Source: Bacilli bacterium
Lineage (GTDB): Bacteria; Bacillota_I; Bacilli_A; RFN20; CAG-826
Reading direction: 5' to 3'
Assembly: GCA_024698065.1 (NCBI GenBank)
Contig: JAILRR010000092.1
Location: 1 to 11,829, forward strand
Length of the DNA stretch: 11,829 bases
How positions within the stretch are numbered: the first letter of the stretch is position 1; the number at the start of each line of letters is the position of its first letter. The position numbers were made by a program, and so were the translations under genes. This document shows, one piece after another, positions 6,766-11,829 of the stretch. Below the pieces are notes generated by a model. It did no database searches. It was not told the origin of the DNA and was given only the letters and a program-made list of their open reading frames with translations.

Positions 6766-8856
6766 TTACTTAACGCTGAAGAGGAGCTTTCCATAGTCTG
6801 GCATTGGCCAGTATTCGCTTCCGACAATGAGTTCGAGTTTGTCGGCGACGTCTCTAAGCTTGGCCATATCGGCAAGCACGACGTCATGGTGGTATAAGGC
6901 AAGCTCATATGGGTCTTTCTTGGTGGCTTTGCCAAGTGCTTTCTCAAGTTCATTGGTGGCTAGATAAAGTCCACTAGAGAGGCTAGAGACATCTTTAAGC
7001 AAAGCGACTTCATAGTCGGTGATGAAACCGAGAGCGACGTCTTTCTTGAACTTGAGGTCTTTGGCAATCGTGCCGCTATATTTGATGACGGCAGGCATGA
7101 TGTCTTTCTTGGCCATATCAAGCATGGTTCTTGCTTCAAGAGCGACGGTCTTGGTGTAGGTCTCAAGATAGACTTCGTATCTCGAATTGATTTCGGCTTC
7201 GCTAAGAACGCCATGGGCAGTATAAAGCTCGATGTTCTTCTTGTCGGTGTAGTGCTTCAAAGCAAGAGGGGTGTTTGGATAGTTGCTTAAGCCTCTCTTC
7301 TCGGCTTCTTTGATCCAGCTTGGGTCATAGCCGTTGCCGTTGAAGATGATTCTCTTGTGTTCTTTGATGGTGTCTTTGACAAGCTTATGGATGTCGGCCT
7401 TGAGGTCTTTAGAGGCATCAAGGACATCAGCGAATTTCCTAAGCTCCTCGGCAACCGCGGTATTGAGAACGGTGTTTGGAGTGGCGATTGACTGGGATGA
7501 ACCAGGCATTCTGAACTCGAACTTGTTGCCAGTGAAGGCGAATGGGGAAGTTCTGTTTCTGTCGGTGTTGTCTTTTGGGAAAGCAGGGATGGAGTTAACG
7601 CCAACCTTCATTGGGGTCTTGGATTTGTCTTTATATGGAGCGTCTTTCTCAATGGCCTCAAGGATGGCGGTAAGCTCATCGCCAAGGAAGATGGAGACAA
7701 TGGCTGGCGGGGCTTCACTCGCTCCTAAACGGTTATCGTTAGCAGCAGTGGCGACTGAGATTCTAAGCAAATCCTGATATTCATCAACCGCTTTGATGAC
7801 GGCGCTGAGGAAAAGGAGGAATCTTGCGTTCTCAGATGGGGTATCGCCTGGCTCAAGAAGGTTGATGCCGGTGTCGGTCTTAAGGGACCAGTTGTTATGT
7901 TTGCCGCTTCCGTTGACGCCAGCGAATGGTTTCTCGTGAAGGAGACAGACAAGGTCATGTTTCTGAGCGACTTTCTTCATCGTCTCCATGACGATGTGGT
8001 TGTGGTCGGTGGAAACGTTAGAGGTAAGGAAGATGGTGGCAAGCTCGTGCTGAGCTGGAGCGACTTCGTTGTGCTCGGTCTTAGCAAGAACGCCAAGCTG
8101 CCAAAGCTCTTTGTTGAGATCTTCCATGAATGCAGCAACCTTGGTTTTGATGACGCCGAAATAATGGTCATCAAGCTCTTGTCCTTTTGGAGCTGGAGCG
8201 CCAAAGAGGGTTCTGCCAGTGAACATAAGGTCCTTCCTCTTCTCATAAAGGTCTTTATCGATGAGGAAGTATTCCTGTTCTGGACCAGCGGTGGTCTTGA
8301 CGTGATCAACATCTTTGTTGTCGAAGTACTTAAGGATACGCATGGCTTGCTTGTTTAAAGCGTCCATCGATCTAAGTAATGGGGTCTTGTGGTCAAGAGC
8401 CTCTCCGTTATAGGAGCAGAAGATGGTTGGGATGTATAAGGTTTTGCCTTTGACGAAGACATAGGAGGTTGGGTCCCAAGCAGTATAGCCACGGGCCTCG
8501 AAGGTGTCTCTAAGTCCTCCGCTAGGGAAACTAGAGGCATCTGGCTCGCCTTTGATGAGGTTTTTGCCAGAGAATTCGGCAACGACCGCTCCACCTTTTT
8601 GGGACTCAATGAAGCTGTCATGCTTCTCGGCGGTCTCGCCAGTAAGAGGCTGGAACCAGTGGGAGTAGTGGGTAGCACCCATCTCCATGGCCCATTCTTT
8701 CATGGCGTTGGCGACTTCTTTGGCAATGCTTGGGTCAAGCTCTTTGCCGTTTTTGATGGTCTTTCTTAGTAACTGATAGGTTTCATCAGTGAGACGCTTC
8801 TTCATCTCCTTGTCATTGAAGACGTGAGCGCCGAATGTTTCGTAGAATTTTTCCAT
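6766..8856 (-). CDS. glnA: Glutamine synthetase type III (GSIII)
   Basis: This enzyme makes glutamine from glutamate, ammonia and ATP. The 696-residue length and motif order identify the large GSIII class rather than GSI of about 450 residues. The GSIII signature THYSHWFQPLTG is at 62-73; AGPEQEYFLID (190-200) and EHNEVAPAQHE (261-271) carry metal/glutamate ligands; GVNGSGKHNNWSL (313-325), NDNRLGASEAPPAI (373-386) and NRTSPFAFTGNKFEFR (434-449) complete the active site and ATP region. The ATG has a strong AAGGAG 10 nt upstream, embedded in the last codons of pyrG, with a 5-nt gap. It sits between pyrG and purA in one apparent operon and would supply the glutamine used by PyrG and GlmS. No glnR or ammonium transporter gene is present in the window. 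The symbol glnN is also used for this class. Confidence 0.97.
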   Translation of the reverse strand: MEKFYETFGAHVFNDKEMKKRLTDETYQLLRKTIKNGKELDPSIAKEVANAMKEWAMEMGATHYSHWFQPLTGETAEKHDSFIESQKGGAVVAEFSGKNLIKGEPDASSFPSGGLRDTFEARGYTAWDPTSYVFVKGKTLYIPTIFCSYNGEALDHKTPLLRSMDALNKQAMRILKYFDNKDVDHVKTTAGPEQEYFLIDKDLYEKRKDLMFTGRTLFGAPAPKGQELDDHYFGVIKTKVAAFMEDLNKELWQLGVLAKTEHNEVAPAQHELATIFLTSNVSTDHNHIVMETMKKVAQKHDLVCLLHEKPFAGVNGSGKHNNWSLKTDTGINLLEPGDTPSENARFLLFLSAVIKAVDEYQDLLRISVATAANDNRLGASEAPPAIVSIFLGDELTAILEAIEKDAPYKDKSKTPMKVGVNSIPAFPKDNTDRNRTSPFAFTGNKFEFRMPGSSQSIATPNTVLNTAVAEELRKFADVLDASKDLKADIHKLVKDTIKEHKRIIFNGNGYDPSWIKEAEKRGLSNYPNTPLALKHYTDKKNIELYTAHGVLSEAEINSRYEVYLETYTKTVALEARTMLDMAKKDIMPAVIKYSGTIAKDLKFKKDVALGFITDYEVALLKDVSSLSSGLYLATNELEKALGKATKKDPYELALYHHDVVLADMAKLRDVADKLELIVGSEYWPMPDYGKLLFSVK

Positions 8857-8861
8857 ATTCG

Positions 8862-10463
8862 TTAACTCCTTTTGACTTTAGTCGCAGCCGTGATGAATTC
8901 CTTGAAGATCGGATGCGCTTTATCTGGGCGGGATTTGAATTCCGGATGGAACTGAACTCCCACATAGAAATCGTTTTTGCTATATTCGATAGCCTCGACA
9001 AGACGGTTGTCTGGTGAAGTACCCACGATTTGCATGCCATTTTTGACAAATTCGTCACGATATTCGTTATTGAATTCGTAACGGTGTCTGTGCCTTTCCG
9101 CGATGGATTTGGCACCGTAGATGGAAGCGAGTTTGCTGCCGTCTTTAAGCTCGCATGGATAACTTCCAAGACGCATTGTACCACCCTTTTCAATCGTTTC
9201 CGATTGTTCAGGCATGAAATCGATGATTTTGTGAGCGGTATTTGGGTCGAATTCGGTCGAATGGGCGTCTTTGTAGCCGAGGCCGTATCTTGCGAATTCG
9301 ATGGCGGCGATCTGCATGCCTAAGCAGATACCGAAGTATGGGATGTTGTTTTCTCTAGCGTATTTGGCAGAAAGGATCATGCCTTCAATGCCACGGTTTC
9401 CGAATCCGCCAGGGACGATGATGCCTTGAATGTCTTTGAAGACCTCATTGACGTTCTCTTCGGTGATGGTTTCGGAATCTATCCAGGAGATGCTCACGTG
9501 AGCATCGCTTTCGTAACCGCCATGATGAAGGGCTTCTTTGACGGAAAGGTAGGCGTCATGAAGTCCGACATACTTGCCAACGAGGGCGATCTTGACGGTT
9601 TTGCTTCTGTTGTGGATGCGGTTGAGGAGGTCATACCAATGGGTGAGGTCGATTGGTTTGGTCTCGAGGTTAAGCTCACGGCAAATGACATCCGAGAAGC
9701 CTTGTTTCTCAAGCATGATTGGGGCTTCGTAAAGGGATTTGACGGTCGTGCTCTCGAAGACACAGTCAGGTTTGAGGTTGCAGAATAAGCAAAGCTTCTC
9801 CTTGAGATGATTTGGGAGAGGGGTGTCGCATCTTGCAACAACGATGTTTGGGTTGATGCCGTCACCCTGAAGTTCTCTGACTGAGTGCTGGGTTGGTTTG
9901 GTTTTGTATTCGTCGGAACCGGAGATATATGGGACGAGGGAAACGTGGATGAAGCAGACGTCTTCTTTCTTGTTCTCTAAAGCGACCTGACGGATGGCTT
10001 CAATGAATGGCTGGGATTCAATGTCACCGACGGTGCCGCCGATTTCAGTGATGACGACATCGGCATCGGCTTTCGAACCGACGGAATAGATGAATCTCTT
10101 AATCTCGTTGGTGATATGAGGAATGATCTGAACGGTCTCGCCGAGATATTTGCCTTCTCTTTCTTTGCGAAGGACGTTCCAATAGACCTTACCAGTCGTG
10201 AGATTGGAGTACTTATTAAGATTCTCATCGATGAATCTTTCGTAGTGGCCAAGGTCGAGGTCGGTTTCCGCACCGTCATCGGTGACGAAGACCTCGCCAT
10301 GCTGGAATGGGGACATGGTGCCTGGGTCGACATTGATATATGGGTCAAGCTTCTGGGAGATGACCTTGAGACCGCGCTGCTTAAGCAAGCGGCCAAGAGA
10401 TGCAGCGGTGATGCCTTTTCCTAAGCCAGAGACAACACCACCAGTGACAAAGATGTACTTCAT
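8862..10463 (-). CDS. pyrG: CTP synthase (glutamine-hydrolysing)
   Basis: PyrG converts UTP to CTP with ATP and glutamine. The 533-residue protein has an N-terminal synthetase domain: MKYIFVTGGVVSGLGKG with its P-loop, DPYINVDPGTMSPFQHGEV (40-58), ETDLDLGHYERF (66-77), E140 in EIGGTVGDIES, and KTKPTQHSVREL (187-198). A C-terminal class I glutamine amidotransferase domain follows (from about 290), with PGGFGNRG (351-358), nucleophile Cys380 in GICLGMQ, and His506/Glu508 in HPEF. The ATG has AAGGA 9 nt upstream. The start overlaps by 4 nt (ATGA) the stop of a 28-codon candidate leader ORF. It is the first enzyme gene of the pyrG-glnA-purA-glmS cluster, driven by the promoter at about 10586-10613. 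Confidence 0.98.
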   Translation of the reverse strand: MKYIFVTGGVVSGLGKGITAASLGRLLKQRGLKVISQKLDPYINVDPGTMSPFQHGEVFVTDDGAETDLDLGHYERFIDENLNKYSNLTTGKVYWNVLRKEREGKYLGETVQIIPHITNEIKRFIYSVGSKADADVVITEIGGTVGDIESQPFIEAIRQVALENKKEDVCFIHVSLVPYISGSDEYKTKPTQHSVRELQGDGINPNIVVARCDTPLPNHLKEKLCLFCNLKPDCVFESTTVKSLYEAPIMLEKQGFSDVICRELNLETKPIDLTHWYDLLNRIHNRSKTVKIALVGKYVGLHDAYLSVKEALHHGGYESDAHVSISWIDSETITEENVNEVFKDIQGIIVPGGFGNRGIEGMILSAKYARENNIPYFGICLGMQIAAIEFARYGLGYKDAHSTEFDPNTAHKIIDFMPEQSETIEKGGTMRLGSYPCELKDGSKLASIYGAKSIAERHRHRYEFNNEYRDEFVKNGMQIVGTSPDNRLVEAIEYSKNDFYVGVQFHPEFKSRPDKAHPIFKEFITAATKVKRS

Positions 10464-10546
10464 ACTCGCGTTTCCTTCTCAAAAAAGAAAAAAGGGGTGG
10501 TAAGGCCCAAGGTGTTTCTAACGTGTAGAAGCCTTGAAGCAATCAT
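10460..10546 (-). CDS. Candidate 28-residue leader peptide of the pyrG operon
   Basis: This small ORF of 28 codons begins MIASRLLHVR, contains LTTPFFFFEKE near its end, and stops at TGA overlapping the pyrG ATG (ATGA). AGGA lies 6 nt before its ATG (10544-10546), and the ORF falls wholly inside the 5' leader downstream of the likely promoter. The pyrG ribosome site is inside its GAG-AAG-GAA codons, so translating it would run ribosomes directly onto pyrG. Its Phe run is encoded by the long U-tract. It does not resemble any peptide I know. An open frame of this length is not rare by chance, so the combination of ribosome site, ATGA overlap and placement is the only support. Confidence 0.45.
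   Translation of the reverse strand: MIASRLLHVRNTLGLTTPFFFFEKETRV
10481..10536 (-). promoter_or_regulatory. pyrG leader hairpin and pyrimidine tract
   Basis: The leader transcript can form a bulged hairpin: CAAGG/CCTTG (10532-10536 with 10508-10512) enclosing TTCTA/TAGAA (10526-10530 with 10516-10520), extendable by two G-U pairs. Five nt later comes a 20-nt tract (10481-10500) with four Cs, TTTTTT, C and TTTTTT, all pyrimidine but one base. The U-tract is too far from the stem for a standard terminator. Pausing of RNA polymerase at low CTP/UTP is an inference. Confidence 0.4.
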
Positions 10547-10562
10547 ACTTAATCCTTTTACT

Positions 10563-10577
10563 GCAACCTTAAGTTGC
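10563..10577 (-). promoter_or_regulatory. 5'-end stem-loop of the pyrG leader
   Basis: A 5-bp stem GCAAC/GTTGC with a 5-nt loop lies at the expected 5' end of the pyrG transcript, just before the leader ORF's ribosome site. It may protect the mRNA end; no known riboswitch is recognised. Confidence 0.35.
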
Positions 10578-10585
10578 CAACACGT

Positions 10586-10613
10586 ATTATATGCTTGATT
10601 GTTTATTTGTAAA
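10586..10613 (-). promoter_or_regulatory. Promoter of the pyrG-glnA-purA-glmS cluster
   Basis: On the minus strand -35 TTTACA (10608-10613), a 16-nt spacer and a perfect -10 TATAAT (10586-10591) are present, with AT-rich sequence upstream. The transcript should begin near 10579, giving a leader of about 115 nt before pyrG. No comparably good promoter was seen between pyrG and purA. Confidence 0.8.
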
Positions 10614-10734
10614 TGAAAATTTATCGATGATACATAGTATTTATATATTAATAAGGATATTAATTGTAGCGATATAACAAATATGTAAACAAAAGTTACC
10701 TAATAAAAAAATAAGATATTTTCTAAAAATAATG
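10614..10734. other. AT-rich non-coding stretch upstream of the pyrG promoter
   Basis: This is the gene-free remainder of the 335-nt gap between hepT and pyrG. It is very AT-rich and has no convincing ORF or RNA gene. It holds a near match to the GlnR/TnrA consensus TGTNA-N7-TNACA at 10684-10700 (one mismatch, last base). A second one-mismatch site is at 10744-10760, inside the adjacent hairpin. Such sites can arise by chance in AT-rich DNA. Confidence 0.5.
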
Positions 10735-10765
10735 CCACTTTTTTGTAAGTAAGTATTAAAAGTGG
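10726..10765 (-). terminator. Probable terminator of the MNT/HepT operon
   Basis: On the minus strand an 8-bp stem CCACTTTT/AAAAGTGG (10758-10765 with 10735-10742) with a 15-nt loop is followed by CATTATTTTT. It lies about 34 nt after the hepT stop. The large loop and interrupted T-run make it moderate rather than strong. Confidence 0.55.
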
Positions 10766-10798
10766 AACCTCTAACAAAGCAAACAAAAAAATTTCTAG

Positions 10799-11134
10799 CT
10801 ACCATATTGTTTGAAGTGCTTCTTTTAGGGGGCCGATATCGTTAGTGATGGTTTCATAAACGGTCAAAAAGTCAGTTCCCCCATATTCATGAACGATTCC
10901 GTTTCTAAAACCCGTAATATCTCCCCAAGGTATTTGAGGATTGTTTTCTTTAAATTGGGCCGAGATGTTTTTAATGTGTTCTATTGCCTGGATGAGCCTA
11001 AACATCACAGCATCTATGAGTTCTTCGTCTTCTAAGAACTCGTCATAGTTTTTGTCTTTTAGATATCTTTGAATGGTGTTTATGTCTTTGATTGCTTTCT
11101 TCGCGTAGTATTTGTCGTCTTTCTTGTTATCCAT
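10799..11134 (-). CDS. hepT: HepT-like toxin (HEPN domain, DUF86)
   Basis: The 111-residue protein has the all-helical HepT layout and carries RNGIVHEY at 77-84, an exact R-x4-H-x-Y motif. In this family the Arg and His form the HEPN ribonuclease site, and the Tyr is the residue that the partner MNT protein modifies by AMP transfer in studied HepT/MntA pairs. The flanking IPWGDITGF (68-76) and the helix FRLIQAIEHIKNIS (45-58) are also family-typical. The gene overlaps the antitoxin gene by 8 nt (ATGGATAA), so the two are translationally coupled, antitoxin first. The motif is intact, so the toxin is probably functional. The biological trigger (phage defence, plasmid-like stabilisation or stress) cannot be told from sequence. 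Confidence 0.93.
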   Translation of the reverse strand: MDNKKDDKYYAKKAIKDINTIQRYLKDKNYDEFLEDEELIDAVMFRLIQAIEHIKNISAQFKENNPQIPWGDITGFRNGIVHEYGGTDFLTVYETITNDIGPLKEALQTIW

Positions 11135-11606
11135 AGACTTTGACGCCGTCTTTCATGATTTCGCTTACAAGCTCAAGGTTGTTTTTCAAAGAATCGAACC
11201 TTATAAGGTCGATCTTTTTATGAAGAACATCTCTGATGGCTTCAGCCAAACCAGCAATCTTCATCCCGGTTAGATTTGATGAGATACAAAGATCAACATC
11301 ACTGACTTCGGTCGCATAACCCTTGGCATAACTGCCAAAGAGATAACAAAAATCAATCATCCCTTTGTATCGATTGTCGAACAGCGTCTTTAACCCCTCC
11401 CTAATAACATCTACTGAGAGAAGTCCCTTATTTTCAGAAATTTCGCACTTTTCTTTCAAAATATTGATGAAGTTTTGGCGCATTAGGCTGCTTCCGTGGG
11501 CTTCATCTAACTCGTATCTTCTAAAGGTCCTGACAGGAATGCCGATGATTGAGGAGGCTTCGGCTTGCGATAGATTGAGTGCTTTTCTTATTTCTTTCAA
11601 AGTCAT
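11127..11606 (-). CDS. mntA: HTH-MNT fusion antitoxin (MntA-like nucleotidyltransferase)
   Basis: The 159-residue protein has two domains. Residues 1-35 form an XRE-like helix-turn-helix (LKEIRKALNLSQAEASSIIG followed by IPVRTFRRYE). Residues about 62-159 are a minimal nucleotidyltransferase with the GS-x10-DxD motif (G91-S92, D103, D105) and a likely third carboxylate at D133 in KKIDLIRF. Partner MNT proteins neutralise HepT by adding AMP to its HxY tyrosine; the extra HTH suggests that this one also binds its own promoter. I take ATG 11604-11606, since a TTG four codons upstream (11616-11618) would add only a short tail and would sit closer to the -10. The ribosome site is weak (GGGT). The promoter region carries three copies of an 8-bp motif, fitting autoregulation. 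Confidence 0.9.
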   Translation of the reverse strand: MTLKEIRKALNLSQAEASSIIGIPVRTFRRYELDEAHGSSLMRQNFINILKEKCEISENKGLLSVDVIREGLKTLFDNRYKGMIDFCYLFGSYAKGYATEVSDVDLCISSNLTGMKIAGLAEAIRDVLHKKIDLIRFDSLKNNLELVSEIMKDGVKVYG

Positions 11607-11622
11607 GTTTTTACCCAATCAA

Positions 11623-11651
11623 AATATAACAAGAATGTCCTCTAATGTAAA
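11623..11651 (-). promoter_or_regulatory. Promoter of the MNT/HepT operon
   Basis: On the minus strand -35 TTTACA (11646-11651), a 17-nt spacer and -10 TATATT (11623-11628) are present. One arm of the inverted repeat lies inside the spacer and the other just upstream of -35, so a bound protein would block RNA polymerase. Confidence 0.75.
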
Positions 11652-11696
11652 AGAAAAGAGGACAAAATGACCCCTTTTGTAAAGAATAAGAGGACA
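11636..11696. promoter_or_regulatory. Triple-repeat operator candidate (AGAGGACA)
   Basis: The motif TGTCCTCT/AGAGGACA occurs at 11636-11643 (inverted), 11657-11664 and 11689-11696. The first two form a perfect inverted repeat with a 13-nt spacer, their centres 21 bp apart (two helical turns). The third is a direct copy 32 bp further (about three turns). The set brackets the -35 box of the MNT/HepT promoter and is the likely binding site of the HTH domain encoded immediately downstream. Confidence 0.65.
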
Positions 11697-11724
11697 AAAA
11701 GAAAATGAGCACTTGGCCCATTTT
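11696..11724 (-). terminator. Intrinsic terminator of tRNA-Val
   Basis: On the minus strand a 9-bp stem (AAAATGGGC with GCTCATTTT, one G-U pair; 11716-11724 with 11702-11710) and a 5-nt loop are followed by C-TTTTT. It lies about 10 nt after the tRNA and touches the third operator repeat. Confidence 0.85.
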
Positions 11725-11734
11725 GAATATGAAG

Positions 11735-11809
11735 TGGTGGGTGTTATAGGTGTCGAACCTACGACCTCTTCCGTGTGAAGGAAGCGCTCTCCCGCTGAGC
11801 TAAACACCC
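11735..11809 (-). tRNA. tRNA-Val (anticodon CAC)
   Basis: A 75-nt cloverleaf reads on the minus strand from 11809. The acceptor stem is GGGTGTT/AACACCC, the D-arm contains AGCGGGAGA, and the anticodon stem CTTCC/GGAAG surrounds loop TTCACAC (anticodon CAC, Val codon GUG). The T-arm contains GTTCGA; the discriminator is A and CCA is encoded (11735-11737). Its promoter would lie at or beyond the window edge. Confidence 0.96.
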
Positions 11810-11829
11810 TCCTAAATAAATAAGCTCCG

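Noticed and set aside
1..11829. CRISPR array or insertion sequence
   Set aside because: No regularly spaced repeats, transposase-like protein or paired terminal inverted repeats were seen; the AGAGGACA copies are too short and are promoter-linked.

Overview
The window looks like chromosome from a moderately low-GC Bacillota-type bacterium with the standard genetic code. It carries type III glutamine synthetase, a Bacillota-like S9 tail, clear Shine-Dalgarno sequences before several genes and U-tract terminators. An uncultured Bacilli/Erysipelotrichia-like lineage is a reasonable guess, but the sequence alone does not prove it. Apart from the tail of rpsI at the left edge, every gene lies on the minus strand, so transcription runs from high to low coordinates.

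Right end (about 11.8 to 10.8 kb). A tRNA-Val(CAC) with encoded CCA is followed by a strong terminator. Next is a two-gene toxin-antitoxin operon: an HTH plus MNT nucleotidyltransferase (MntA-like antitoxin) overlapping a HepT toxin by 8 nt. Its promoter region carries three copies of an 8-bp motif, two of them inverted and straddling the -35 box, which looks like an autoregulatory operator.

Middle (10.8 to 3.59 kb). An AT-rich regulatory stretch of about 335 nt holds a good sigma-A-type promoter, a 5' stem-loop and a candidate 28-codon leader peptide whose stop overlaps the pyrG start (ATGA). The housekeeping genes pyrG, glnA (GSIII), purA and glmS follow, with gaps of 5, 6 and 63 nt. One enzyme makes glutamine and two use its amide nitrogen for CTP and glucosamine-6-phosphate, so the cluster reads as a nitrogen-allocation operon. 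A small hairpin/U-tract with an overlapping alternative stem sits between purA and glmS.

Left part (3.52 to 0.25 kb). A tRNA-Thr(TGT), with its own extended -10 promoter and terminator, precedes an accessory cassette. The cassette consists of an ECF-type sigma factor, a single-pass membrane protein in the anti-sigma position, an exported papain-like cysteine protease resembling the streptopain (C10) family, and a lipoprotein of unknown function. A terminator-like hairpin separates the sigma/anti-sigma pair from the protease/lipoprotein pair. The cassette ends at a terminator that converges with the rpsI terminator.

The most interesting parts are the sigma/anti-sigma/secreted protease/lipoprotein cassette, the candidate pyrG leader peptide, and the HTH-fused MntA/HepT module with its repeat operator. 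Both accessory modules sit directly downstream of tRNA genes.
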